47,532 nucleotides of DNA from Gracilaria domingensis (lineage: Eukaryota; Rhodophyta; Florideophyceae; Gracilariales; Gracilariaceae): contig VCMS01000369.1 of the NCBI GenBank assembly GCA_022539475.1, positions 1 through 47,532 on the forward strand, written 5' to 3'. Every line of letters begins with the position of its first letter. The first letter of the stretch is position 1. The translations under genes and the position numbers were made by a program. The notes beneath the pieces were generated by a model. It was not told the DNA's origin. It was given only the letters and a program-made list of their open reading frames with translations, and did not search any database. Positions 31,238 to 42,720 of this stretch are shown here, piece by piece.

Positions 31238-33322
31238 ATGGTGTCGGGCAAGCTTTCGGGCCCTACGAAGTCTCACTCCGTTGGCTCTGGCTTGCCACCG
31301 CGTCTGCGGTTTGTTCCTGAACCTCTACAGGGTGATGGAAAGAAACCCGGAAACCGGAAACAGCCTTTCAAGTCGTCTGACGCCCCAGTGGCTGGGCCCC
31401 CATCTGCTCCTTTGGAGGGACTTATACCCGCTGTCGCGGCGAAGGATGCGCTCATAAACGAGTTGGAGACTCAAGTTCGTGTGCTTGAGGCTCAGACTGC
31501 TGTCATGAAGAGTTCTCATGAAGCACTCGTTTCCGAGATCGACACACTTCGTTTGAAGGTTGACGCAGCCCTCAACAGAGGTGTATCAGATGATCTACGT
31601 ATTTTACGGAAGGATGTTAATGCCCTCTTGGAGGTTCTTCAAGTATATCCCAGTGTTACCGAGGAGGTGGACACGAAGTTCATTCGGATTCTTGGCCGTC
31701 TTGAGACGTTAGAGGCCACCATCCGTGAGGATGACGGCCCTGCTGCCGCTTCTGCGGGAGTGTCTCGTGGTGCACGTGACCGGAAGTCCGGGAAGAGTCG
31801 CTCTAAGAAGAGGAATGTCGACGAGTATGACTCGGATTCGTCACAGTCTTCTGGTATTTCAAACCGCTCGGCGGGTTCGTTATCATCAAGCTCGTCAAGT
31901 GACGGTGAACGTCGCGCTCGTTCTACGCGTTCGCGGAGTTCTACGTCCACCTATGGTGTTGTTGGTACCCGGAAACGGGGGCGAAAGCACTCAGGTTTGA
32001 GGGAACTGGAGCCGACGAATCCCTTGTTCAAAAGGTTGTTATCTTACCGGTATTACCGTTTGGAAGATTCAAGTCTGAACCGGACGCCCCGTGGCACGGG
32101 TAAGGTGAAGGACTGCATCAAACGCATGTCCTTAACCTTTCGAAACCAGTTGTTCACTGGGGAGGATCCCATTCTGGTGCTTGACTTTCTTTCACGCTTT
32201 GTAGCGGAAGCTGACATCCTCGGCATGAGTGAGGGGCAAGCTTATGTTGCCTTACCGTATTTTCTACGTGGACTCGCTGAAGATCAGTATAACTCTGTAA
32301 GAGGTTCATCTCGCGCCTCTGAAGGAGGGGTCACCTGCTGGCCCGAAGCAGTGCAGTATTTGTTGCGCTCGTATGCGACAAATACCTCTATCGAGGAAGC
32401 AATCACCGCGTTGCGGGAGACAAAACAACGCCCGAAGGAGTCGGAGACCGAGTACTCGGTACGCCTGAATAAGGCATTCCACCGTTGTGGCAATGTTTAC
32501 TCGTCAAACGAGCGCTGTACGCTGTTTATCAACGGATTGAATCCGGCTATTCGTACTCTGGTTGCCCAGCGACGGGAACACCGGAAGAAGACTACCTATC
32601 TGGAGTTAGTGCAGTACGCGAAGGCGGAGGGAGACGCCTTGCGCGCACGCACCGGATACCGGGTTTCAACCAAAGCGTTACACCTCGAAGGAGGGTCGTC
32701 ATCAGCTTCACTGCTACCGCAGGACTTTTCTGGCCACGATGTGGATAACTTACATCTCGCACAGGTGGACCTGGATTCTATCCCGACTACGGAGTTGCCT
32801 TCCACATCGGAAGCCTCGTCGAAGACGGAAGATGCACTGCTTTACGCAGACCGTCCACGCGTTCGCGGTCCTCAAGTTCCCTATTCAGGGAGTCGTTCCC
32901 AGCGACCTGGTTGGGTAGACCCGCGAACGGTGAAATATCAAGACCCACGGAGTTCCGGAAGACCACCTTTGATCTGTTTCACGTGTTACAACCACGGTCA
33001 TGCAGCTCCGAACTGCAACCTCTCGATGAGGGAAATGCCCACGGTTGTGGCGAATTTTGAAGCGCTGACCCCCGCCGAACAGGCGTCAGTGCCGGTAGCC
33101 GCATATCTGCGTGCGAAGGCTGAGTACCCCCGTAGGGTTTCTGCTGCAGAATTGGCTGCGTTACTGCACTCTGGTTCGACCCAGGCCAACGTTTCACCGG
33201 CTCAAGCCGTGGCGGCAACCGCTACTGCGCGTAGTTCTGTCGCTGTTCCACAGGAATCTGTGAAGATGCCTGCTGCGCAGGACGCCGTTCCCGTTAGAAC
33301 GGATGGAACTCAGTTAAACTGA
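31238..33322 (+). CDS. gag: Gag of the Ty3/gypsy element
   Basis: A 694-residue intact frame from the ATG at 31238. It contains a predicted coiled coil (ALINELETQVRVLEAQTAVM onward), a long Ser/Arg-rich acidic and basic linker, the retrotransposon capsid region (LTFRNQLFTGEDPILVLDFL to ALNPAI-type helices, here FINGLNPAIRTLV), and one nucleocapsid zinc knuckle CFTCYNHGHAAPNC with CX2CX4HX4C spacing. Gag packages element RNA into virus-like particles. The stop codon TGA at 33320-33322 directly follows a slippery heptamer, and the pol frame lies at -1, so Gag-Pol is probably made by ribosomal frameshifting. At 694 residues it is long for a Ty3 Gag because of the N-terminal extension. Confidence 0.9.
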   Translation: MVSGKLSGPTKSHSVGSGLPPRLRFVPEPLQGDGKKPGNRKQPFKSSDAPVAGPPSAPLEGLIPAVAAKDALINELETQVRVLEAQTAVMKSSHEALVSEIDTLRLKVDAALNRGVSDDLRILRKDVNALLEVLQVYPSVTEEVDTKFIRILGRLETLEATIREDDGPAAASAGVSRGARDRKSGKSRSKKRNVDEYDSDSSQSSGISNRSAGSLSSSSSSDGERRARSTRSRSSTSTYGVVGTRKRGRKHSGLRELEPTNPLFKRLLSYRYYRLEDSSLNRTPRGTGKVKDCIKRMSLTFRNQLFTGEDPILVLDFLSRFVAEADILGMSEGQAYVALPYFLRGLAEDQYNSVRGSSRASEGGVTCWPEAVQYLLRSYATNTSIEEAITALRETKQRPKESETEYSVRLNKAFHRCGNVYSSNERCTLFINGLNPAIRTLVAQRREHRKKTTYLELVQYAKAEGDALRARTGYRVSTKALHLEGGSSSASLLPQDFSGHDVDNLHLAQVDLDSIPTTELPSTSEASSKTEDALLYADRPRVRGPQVPYSGSRSQRPGWVDPRTVKYQDPRSSGRPPLICFTCYNHGHAAPNCNLSMREMPTVVANFEALTPAEQASVPVAAYLRAKAEYPRRVSAAELAALLHSGSTQANVSPAQAVAATATARSSVAVPQESVKMPAAQDAVPVRTDGTQLN
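33313..33319 (+). promoter_or_regulatory. Candidate -1 ribosomal frameshift site (G_TTA_AAC)
   Basis: The heptamer GTTAAAC is in gag phase as G-TTA-AAC and is followed immediately by the gag TGA. A -1 slip enters the open pol frame exactly. Downstream are a small stem, TCTCC (33332-33336) with GGAGA (33340-33344), and a stronger one, CGAGGCG with CGCCTCG around TCAC at about 33371-33388. These could act as stimulators. Confidence 0.75.
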
Positions 33323-33324
33323 GT

Positions 33325-36300
33325 GTGGGAGTCTCCAATGGAGAGGCGCCCGAGTCGAGGTTTACGGCGCCCGAGGCGTCACCGCCTCGCTCCCAGGTCA
33401 AAATCCTTTCGAGGAAACAGACCGTCTTAGACGTGGACTCTACCACCATCAGTGTGTTACGTCGCCCGTGGATACGGTTCAGGAACAACCGGATCCCGGA
33501 TCGAGTCATGGTGCTGGCCAAGCGAAACTACAAGATATTTGCTGACCTTGGCCTATCCACCCAGTATATGGTGCGTCATCTCTCTTTCTTGGATACAGGT
33601 GCCGGCCCCAACTTCATTATTGAGTCGTTACTGCCGCCGGAAGTCCGTTGTCGAATCCGCTATGGACCCGTCATGGACGTGGCAGATGCTAACAATAACC
33701 CGTCACAAACGGCTGGAATGGTTTCATTGATTGTCAGGATTGGTATCTGCATCGAGCAGGTAGAATTCATCGTCTGCAAGACGCTCGCTGCCCCTGTCAT
33801 TCTAGAGTGTGACTTCTGCGACAGATATGTCGAAGCCATACGACCGCGTGCGCGGGAATTGGAAATGGAAGATAGTTCGGTTGTACCGATTGTCCGTCGC
33901 TCATTACGCCGAGCGTCAGCTAAGCTGGTACCACTACCCGCTCCTCTACAGGATTCCTCACCTCCGAAGGAGTCGCCGAAGCTCCGCGTAGCGCGCCCAA
34001 TTTCTATTCCGCCAGAATCCCAGGTTTGGGTTGATGTTACTGCCGCCCCGCGTGGTTTGCGGGTTGTTCAACCATTGAACTCGTTATACGAGAAGTATCA
34101 GGTCGCGTTAGCGAACAGAGTTGTTCAAATCAACAGCGAACACCCCTTTCGGGTTATGTTGGCCAACTTTGGCAAGAAGCCCCAGTATCTGGTTAAGAAC
34201 CAAGTAATTGGTACTGTCTTACCGCACCCTACGGCGCTTATCCCTACAAAGGTGACTGCCGCCGAGATGCTCGGGATGGCTGAAGAACGCACTGGTGTGC
34301 TTCACCCTAAGAAGGGGGAGGGAGAATCGTCGCACTCCTCTGCGTCGGACCGGTCTCAGACGGTTGAACACAAGAATGATTCGGAAGTTAGGACCGTTCC
34401 TACGAGTTATGACAAGATTGACCCTATCAAGGAGTTAGAAGAATTGAATCTCGGTCATGTACCGGTTTCACACCGTGAGAAGTTGCGCAACATGTTGCGA
34501 GAGTTTACACCAATGTGGGATGGTTCCCTCGGAGAGGTTTCAACTACGGAACACCGGATTGACCTCCTGCCGGAGACCAAGCCGATTGCTCAGCACCCTT
34601 ACAGGGCAGGCCCGAAAGCACGGGAAGAGGAAGAGTTTCAGATCAACAAAATGCTCCGCGCTGGCGTGATAGAACCGGCTCAATCGCCGTGGGCATCTCC
34701 AGTTGTACTGGCTCCGAAACCCGATGGGTCCTGGCGCTTTTGTATCGACTATCGTCGCTTGAACGATGTCACCGTCAAAGACGTGTACCCCATACCTCGT
34801 ATGGACAAGTATATCGACTCGCTTGGCGATGCTACTGTGTTCTCCACTTTGGATGCAAACTGGGGTTACTGGCAAGTACCAGTTAGGCCGGAAGACCGTG
34901 ACAAGACCGCGTTTACCTGTCATTCAGGACTATACCGCTTTGAGCGTATGCCGTTCGGGTTAACGAACGCCCCCGCTACGTTTCAGCGTGCTCTGGACAT
35001 TTTGTTAGCTCGCTTCAAATGGCGGAGTTGCTTGGTATACCTCGATGACATCATCGTGTTTTCCAACAGTTTGGACGATCACCTCGAACATGTCCGGGAG
35101 ATAATGACCGGTTTGCGGGATGCTGGAATTACTCTCAAATTAAGGAAGTTTGAGTTTTTCACTGACTCAGTGAAGTATCTGGGCCATGTCATACGTCCAG
35201 GACGGTTACTGATCGAGGAAGCTCGCGTGAAGTCCCTCAAAGAGGCGAATCACTCCACTACACAGACAGAGCTACGCTCCTTTCTGGGGCTTTGCAACGT
35301 CTATAGACGGTTCATTTCTCGCTTCGCGAAGATCGCGGGAGCGCTCAACGAACTCCTGAAGAAGGGACAACCGCCCAAATTGGGACCACTTACCCCCACG
35401 CAAGTGGAAGCTTTCAACTCTCTTAAAGAGGCTGTTACTACGACACCCGTGTTAGCGTTACCGAAGAACGAGTTGCCGTACACCGTGGATACGGATTCGA
35501 GTGATTACCAGATTGGCTGCGCTCTCTTTCAGACTACACCCGAAGGGGAACGCAAACCAATTGGCTATTGGTCTCGAACACTCCACGTGCACGAGCGCAA
35601 TTACTCGGTATCCGAGTAGGAGTGTCTCGCCATGGTATGGGCTTTGCAGACTCTACGACCATATCTTATGGGTGTACACTTTACCCTCAATACGGATCAT
35701 TCCGCCTTGCGTTGGTTAATGTCAGTCACGGAGCACTCCGGACGCCTAATGCGTTGGCGTCTTCGGCTTGCCGAGTTTGACTACGAGGTCACCTATAAGA
35801 AGGGTTGTTTGAACGCGCAAGCGGATGCTCTTTCACGTTTGGAAACGGAAGGTGAAGCTTTACCCGTCGATGACGAGGATGAAGATATCCCTTGTTTCCT
35901 CATGGAGGAGGGTGATGAAGACTACGACATCGTGTCGGACGACATCTGTGATGATTTGCTCGTCGCAGACGTTGAAGACCCGGAATCCGGTACCTTCGTC
36001 CCCATTACTCCAGAAGAGCTGGTGCGGGAACAGCAATCTGACCCGTTCTGTACGAGGATACGCTCCCAAATTAATAGTGGTGCTAACATCCTGTTCGGGG
36101 TTAACACACAAGGTTACCTCGTCAGAGTGGTTCGTTCTACCCCACAGATTGTGGTTCCTCACTCCTTACAAACAAGGGTATTGCATCTCTCGCATCACTC
36201 GCGGATGGCTTCCCATCCGGGTGCTAAGCGGTTATACACGACATTGCGTCGGGATTTCTACTGGCCCGCGTTAGCGTTGGACTGCTACACCACCGTGAAG

Positions 36301-37593
36301 GCTTGTACACATTGTGCTCGCGAGCGAGTTAAACAGCGTCGCCATGCGAAGAAACTAACACTTTTCCCCGCAAGGGCGCCGTTGGAGTTTATTGCCATCG
36401 ATATACTGGGTGAGTTCTTGCATACTTCCCGAGGAAATCGGTTCTTACTCGTTATTACGGATAGATTCAGTAAGCTAGACCGGACAGTTCCGTTGAAGTC
36501 GATTACAGCACGCAGTGTTGCGGAGGCATTCGTTCGCCATTGGGTTATGGTCTACGGTCCCCCGGTCAATCTCCTTTCTGATAATGGTGCGCAGTTTACT
36601 GCGCGTTTCTTCCAGGATGTCTGTCGGATACTCGTCGTTAAGAATCTGTTCATGACGACGTATCATCCCCAATGCAATGGGCAAGTCGAACGGTTTAACC
36701 GGACAATGCTCTCCGCGTTGCGGGCTTATACTGTTGAACACCCGAAAACTTGGGATCTCTACACGGATACCGTGACGTATGCGTATAATACGCAAGTTCA
36801 CAGAGTAACTGGTTTATCGCCCTTTGAGCTCGTGCTCTCACGCACACCACCGCCAGTTGCGATCGAACCATCAGCAAAGCTGGATACGTCACCGTCAATA
36901 CGGGATCACTACTTGCAATGGCACCAGTGGTTATCCGCAATGGTACCTGTCGCCAGGTCGTCAATGGCGAAAGCACAACACGCTTACAAGCAGAACTTTG
37001 ATGCCCGGGTACGGAGACCACTACCGCCACTGAAAGTGGGAAACCTCGCCTTTGTCAGGAAGGAGTACTACAACCCTGAAAAGGAGAGGCGCCACAAGCT
37101 TTCACCCATCGCTGATGTTCCATACCGCGTTATTAGCGTGAATACGGACACAGTCGTACTGGAAGTTGGCGACGCTCATGAGCGTTTCTCCCGCGATCGC
37201 GTTGTGCAGGGCCCAACCGTGCACACGGAAGTAGTTTCGGATTCAAAGCAAGAAGCTGGACAGACACAGAACCGAGAAATCTCGTCGCAGAACACTACAC
37301 CTACTGTGGGGCTTCGCCACCCTGTAAGGGGTCTCGCAGAGGTACCGATTATATCGTCGCAAGCCGAGATATCGGAACACACACCGCTGGTGAAATCGCG
37401 TTTCACAGCGTCTATTACACCGTCAACAGACGTGATGACTGCTCCCGTAACGCTCCACCTAGGGAGGGGGAGGAGGATTCACGCGTCGTCGCGGAGAGTG
37501 AGTCACCGGTGTCGCTACCGTCGCAGCACCGTGATTCACGGGAAGATAATGAAGAGGAGGCGGAGTCGCCTCAGGACACCGTCGAAGACGTAG
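33325..37593 (+). pseudogene. pol: Pol of the Ty3/gypsy element, one in-frame stop
   Basis: One frame holds the whole Pol. Protease has FLDTGAG (Asp at about residue 90). Reverse transcriptase has SPVVLAPKPDGSWRFCIDYR, RMPFGLTNAPATF and the catalytic YLDDIIVFS. RNase H has TVDTDSSDYQIG and the YSVSE motif. Integrase has an HHCC zinc-binding segment (HHSRMASHPG ... CTHC), catalytic residues in FIAIDILGEF, LLSDNGAQF and GQVERFNR, and a GPY/F-like KLSPIADVPYRVI. TAG at 35617-35619 lies inside RNase H, right after the YSVSE motif, where this family usually has a Lys codon. Everything downstream is lost without readthrough. Pol is presumably expressed by -1 frameshifting from gag, and the label start is the first GTG in frame. 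The frame ends by running out of register at about 37460, before the stop at 37593. Confidence 0.92.
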
Positions 37594-38830
37594 TTGCTAC
37601 GGACACCACTGACAGTGGGAAGGATCACCCGCTATCGCGTGTTGAGGCCGCGAAGGACGCGCTGCAGTCGGCCGCTGTCGCGGAGAACTCCGCGGAGGAT
37701 GCACAACCTTCTACGAAGGATCGCGACCTTTCTGAAGGATACCGCACGCAACGAACGGACTCGAGGTTGTCCCAGGAAACTGGTATCGCTCTCCCCCTTG
37801 GGGAATTGTCGCCAGAACACGCGCCCATCGCCTCGTCGGCGCAGGACGCGCAGCATGCTCTCGTTCACGACGTTACCACGGCAAGGCCGGAAGTTGATCA
37901 AGAACACTCGACTTCTCGGCAGAGTGAGGCTACAGCAAAGCTGGATACTGTATCACGGAGTATTCCGGAAACGCAGTTGCCGCAAACCGTCGCTGACGAC
38001 CGCCACATACCGCCTTCGCGGGCGCGCGCTAAGGAAGTCACGGCAGATCCCGGTACCTTAGACACTGCAGAGCAGGAAGAAGAGAAGACGCTCGCTGAAG
38101 CGAAGATCACACACCCCTGTTCGGGTAATGGTAGTGCACCGTTGCACCCAGCCGTGGGGAAGTCGCAAGTCGCACGTCATGACGTTTCGATAAGTCATGA
38201 CGGCACACCGCTCGTTGGAGATACGGATTACAGCCCTGATTTAGGGAAAACGCACACTGCAGCTGCAGGAGCGCTTGCGCACCACAAATCTTGGGGCGCG
38301 CAGCGCGCGCCACACAGTGACCCAATCACAGCTCGTGGCAGTGCCACCACCGCGAACCGGCACGTGCCGTGGTGAACAATCCGCCTCCGCGTCCGCCTTC
38401 ACCGTCAAGACGGGAACTACCGCGTGAACTAGCCGTTCGCGGACCCGCCGAAACGGCGAAGCTGCTTGAAGGAGCCCGGAAACGGGAAGCGAACACTCAA
38501 CAGAGGACACGTTCACCGCCGAAGGCGTCAGTCGAGACTCACAGCACCGCTAGTGACGATGCTACGGCACCGCCGCGGCGCGCTGACGACCCTTCGCAGG
38601 AAGAGCTCGAGCGGGGCGTATACTCGAAAGAGTTCGTCGTAGACCACATTGTGGGACACAGTTGGAACCCGAAGGGGTATGTTCAGTACCAGGTACGCTG
38701 GTATGGCTATCCGCCGTCGCGGGATTCGGACGAACCCTTGGAGCACTTACCCCGATCGAAGATCGTGCAGTACCTTCGTCGAACTAACACGGCGTTGCCG
38801 GCTAACCTACATCAAGCGATGGTCGGATAA
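37460..38830 (+). pseudogene. C-terminal tail of Pol with chromodomain, frame-shifted
   Basis: After integrase the coding signal moves to a second frame at about 37460, a hydrophilic Ser/Thr/Glu/Ala-rich linker of about 290 residues open to 38375, and then to a third at about 38345-38372. The third frame holds a chromodomain (YVQYQVRWYGYPPSRDSDEP, about 38670-38810) and ends at 38830. The second and third aromatic-cage positions read W/Y and D rather than the full set: TWEP is replaced by SDEP. That resembles the group II chromodomains of chromoviruses, which target integration to particular chromatin. An alternative is that the tail is a separate protein read by further frameshifting, but single indels explain it more simply. 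Confidence 0.75.
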
Positions 38831-39447
38831 CACACGTCGTTGGAGACGGAGGCTTATCGCGTACCGCGCACGAACGGTTCTACGAACGACAACACTCAAT
38901 CGAGGAACGCTGCGAAAACCTCCAGAGAAGTACTGTACCGCTACTCGCGTGGTGAGGAGACACTCTCTTCAGAGAAGAGTTGAGATCGAGAACAGTTTAT
39001 GCCCTCAGGTAGAGGACAAATGTTTATGCCCTCCGAAGAGGAAGAAGTACACTCAGAAGAGGAATAAGACTCTATCGTCTGTGTTCTGCAAAGTGGAATA
39101 TAGTCTGTTCGCTTTGGAAACTAAGCTAGTTTTTGGGCTATTTGGGGGCGCGCGAGGGGGGTTGCAGAGGCTGGCACTCAAAAAATTAAGAAATTTTGGA
39201 ATATTGAATTTCATCTCGCGCAGTTTAATTCTTGGGTCTCCTAGTTTTTTGTAGAGGTTCTACTTCGCCGCACCACCCCATCCACTCTTTTCCGCGACCC
39301 TCTCTCAAATCTGTGCTCGTGCTAGTTTGCGTTTCCATTTTCTCCCAAGTGGCGATGCAAGTCGCAACTCATCTCATGTCAACCACCCTGCTATTCATTC
39401 TCATCCATCATGGCTCCCCACCTTAGAATTCTAGACGCAAATTTTAC
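38831..39447. other. Region after the Ty3 element
   Basis: It contains purine-rich stretches (GAAGAGGAAGAAG near 39037, GCGCGAGGGGGG near 39152) that could be polypurine tracts, and a repeated TTTATGCCCTC word at about 38996 and 39020. A 3' LTR is expected but I find no match to the sequence before gag. No gene is supported. Confidence 0.4.
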
Positions 39448-39674
39448 TTACTTTGCGCTCTTTGCCGCGAGAAGAGCCCCGCCGACTGCACCTATCACTC
39501 GTTGTCGCCTACCGATTTCGTCCTGCGTCCCGCCGCTTCCAGGTACAGCCCGACCATGTACTCCCGGCAAATCACCGATGCCGTCTTCGCGCCCTCCGCC
39601 TCCCGCGCGTTGGACGCCACAACCATTGGCAGCGCGCTCATCACACCCCAGACCAGTTTCATCGCCTCGCCAAA

Positions 39675-40786
39675 CTAGCCCTGTTGGAGATGATGCCTTT
39701 CGTGTCGGTACTGTTCCCGCAGCAGCGTCAGGCTCGGCTTCATTGCCACTAACTCGCAGTTGCTCCATCGCGCGATGTACGCAGTCATCACTCCCGTGTC
39801 GGTTACCCCGTAAACATCCGCACGGCATCTACTACAGAAGCTTATGAACGCTTCCTTCATCTTCCCGAATGATACAGATCCACTTTCGTCCTTTATTTCA
39901 GTCCTAGCCTTTTCGAATGCAGCTGCTGCCACGATTTCGGAGGACACGATGCCGACGCATAGATAGAAGCTGGAGAAAGCGCGAAAATACGTTCAATTAG
40001 AGCAGATTTGGAAAAGAAGTAACCTCCAACGGTCCTGAACGATTTAGTGAAGGTACGTATCATAATATCAATACTACGCGTATCTACACTATCAAAGTGA
40101 TGATGCCCCGAAACACCTCGTTTGATCGGTCCAAGCGCGCCAATGGAATGCGCCTCATCCACGTACAAGCAGGCATCATTCTTATTTTTGACTGCGACAA
40201 CCTGGCAAAGATTGCACATCTGACCTTCCACTGAGTACATACTCTCCACAACCGTCATGATTCGTTTCCACAGAGGGCTTGTGTCAGGCTATCCCGTAGC
40301 AATACCAACAAGAATAGTACTTTCCTACGATTCTGCCAAATTATGTTCAAACACGCGAATCCTGGCGCCGAATGAGCGACCGTCGACCACGACAGACGCG
40401 TCATTCATCGCGCCGGAGATGACGAGATCGCTCCTACCCACAATAGCTGGGATGATCTGCCAGTTGGTCGTAAGGACGGTGCCAACCACGATGGCATCTT
40501 TCTTACCAAAATCTTTGACAACCGTGCGCTCCAGCTTGCGTACAAGTTCAGAGCGCCCCGTAGAGACAGACACATTGCACGAAGCGACACCACACTGATC
40601 TAAGACATCGGTGACGGACGAGTGAACACTTTCAAGAACCTCAGCATACCCCAGGTAATTGCACCTGCCCAAGTTACGAAACCTCGTAACCCTGGCAGTA
40701 GGGTCCGGAGGCATGGAAGAATGCTCGGCCGCGGGAGTGACATCGGCCTGAATGGGCGTGTACGCTGGATGAACCAACCAACCCAA
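39675..40786 (-). pseudogene. Serine palmitoyltransferase LCB2-like relic
   Basis: The minus strand encodes most of an LCB2-type alpha-oxoamine synthase: RNLGRCNYLGYAE, CGVASCNVSVSTGR, FGKKDAIVVG, MTVVESMYSVEGQMCNLCQV, YVDEAHSIGALGP and MIRTFTKSF with the PLP-binding Lys. The enzyme joins serine and palmitoyl-CoA in the first step of sphingolipid synthesis. Two TAG codons in the main frame (40325-40327 and 40289-40291) and a frame change near 39950 break it; beyond it EIVAAAAFEKA and DVYGVTD continue in another frame. The segment normally reading NHAS, which stacks on PLP, reads NDAS. The membrane-anchored N-terminus is missing upstream of 40786, and the C-terminal end is unrecognisable. Sequence down to about 39450 may be part of it or unrelated. 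Confidence 0.8.
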
Positions 40787-42720
40787 GGGGGCATCACGCT
40801 CGCTCCTTAGCTCTCTTCAAGACTTCGTCCCTATGAACATCAATTTTGGGCTATAAATGGCCGATTAGTGGCCGTAATTATTTCCAAAATAAATTTAATT
40901 GGCCGTATAATGGGCGTAAACAGTACAGTGGCCATTTGGATGCTTTGCCGCATTGTATTCTATGGATCGTTATTGGTACAAAAGGTAGCGGCAGAGATAA
41001 TGGTGACGAAATATGGTCTTCATTGGACCCAGATCATACGACGCAATTATGATTTGGACCAGTTCCACGTCATTTTATTTCTATTTCGCTACTCTTCTCA
41101 GCTCACGTCCTGGCGCGCCTGCTACCGGCGCTGGTCACAACGCTCTCTACGCCGTCCGCTGCCGCGTGCGGTGGGTGCCTGCACCAAAGGCGCGCCGCTC
41201 TTCCGCGACGCGCTGCGCGCCATCGGCTACACCGCGCTGTTCTACCTAGCGCTCCGCTATCCTCGCTGCTGCTGGCCTGACTCACAGCCGCCGCGCTCCT
41301 GCCGAGCGGCGCTGCGCTGCGACCCCGCCGCGTGCGCACCGCCGCGAGTAGGCGCTCGTCGCGCGGTCCGCTTTTTCACGGGGTGTGCTGAAGCACGGCG
41401 CTGACTCGTCTCCATTGTCACGCCGCCCGCGCTTGGGAGCGCTCATGCTCGCCATGCTCGAGCCGCGCGTCGGCTGGGAGGCCGCGTGCGCCGCCCGCTC
41501 AGTGCCTGGACTGAAGACATCTTCGCCTTAGCTGACACCCACGTGCGCGCCTTATGAAGTCCTCGCTCCACGCCAGTCCCACGCGTCATGCAACTCGCCG
41601 CGCCGTGCGGGCGCTGCGCATTAAGCTCGCGTCGAGCACGCGCGCTACGCGCGCGGGACCGCCCCGGCCGCTGCGCCCATTATTCGAGGAACGAAGCGAA
41701 TTGGCAGCGCCACTAGAAACCGCCGGGTAGCTGCTTTCCGTGGCGGCATATCTGCTGTTTGGGAGGTCTGCGCTGCTTGTGCAGCAGCTGCGCTGGCGCT
41801 GCCGGTTGCAGCTTGCTGCCGCCGCCAATCTGCACGTGCTGTTGCGCGCCGACGCTGCACGCGTTGCCGCGCACTTGCGACTGCGCTGAGCACCTGCGGC
41901 AGCAGCGGCTCCTGCATCGCGCGTCTGGCGGTGGTGCTGCTGGCTTCGAGCGCGCCCCGTGCGCGAGCAGGTGGAACGCGGCGCCTTACGGGCATGATGC
42001 AAGACTTGTTCTCGCTATTGGCCTCCAGTCTGCCTTGGGAGATGTATTTGGTGCGCTTCTCGTGGCTGTCTGCTGCGCATCGCGCTCTACGATATCGTTA
42101 CTTCGCCCGAATTGGTCAGCAAGCTATTGTTGGAACCTCGTCCGGTCTCTGACCGCGGCAACGGCTGCGTGATCGTCCGGCAATCAAGGAAGTGTTTCGA
42201 CTGTTCAAGCGGCGTGGAGTTGGATATCAAACACGGGCTGGCGCGCGCATTGGGTACAACGAGACTCTGTATGGCTCAGACATGGTCGAACGCTGAACAG
42301 TCGCAAGCGCGCAAGCATTGGGCAGTTCCCTCTTTCAATAAGAATATCTTGACTGCCGAGACAGCTTCGATCCGCCGTGAAGAGTCTTGCTGCGCTTGTA
42401 TGCTGGATCTGCGATCACCCGATAGAAGCAGGACGTTCGCATTGCTAGCCGCCGCAATTATATCCGCGGTTGTCAAGGCTTTGGGTCAGCTCATGGCCTA
42501 CGCGATCAAGCGAATTGCTTGCAGGACGGACCACGCATCAAGGTCAATCGTTCCCGGCAATGGCGGTTCGCGAGAAGCGGGGTGCGCCGCTTCGCGACGT
42601 TCTCTGCCTCGGCACATGGGAGGATGTGAAGGAATCTTAAAGATTTCTGTAAACTACATCACTGAGTGGCTAGATGATATGGAAGAAAAGTGTGCGAAAG
42701 ATGCTCAAGGCACTGGATAG
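40787..42720. other. GC-rich DNA with possible decayed gene
   Basis: Pieces of protein-like sequence appear in changing plus-strand frames: APLFRDALRAIGYTALFYLA (about 41192), LADTHVRALMKSSLH (about 41531), LLFGRSALLVQQLRWRCRLQ (about 41754), MQDLFSLLASSLPWEMYLVR (about 41998), and AIKEVFRLFKRRGVGYQTRA (about 42182). The pattern resembles the broken genes at 15-20 kb, but I cannot name a family. The 40850-41090 part is AT-rich noncoding. Confidence 0.35.

Larger units (their letters stand above)
31238..38830 (+). mobile_element. Ty3/gypsy chromovirus, internal region
   Basis: Gag, protease, reverse transcriptase, RNase H, integrase and a C-terminal chromodomain follow in the order typical of chromoviruses, the chromodomain clade of Ty3/gypsy. 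LTRs could not be delimited by eye. The copy carries one stop codon (35617-35619) and two frame changes (near 37455-37475 and 38345-38372), so it is probably no longer autonomous although relatively young. Confidence 0.88.
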
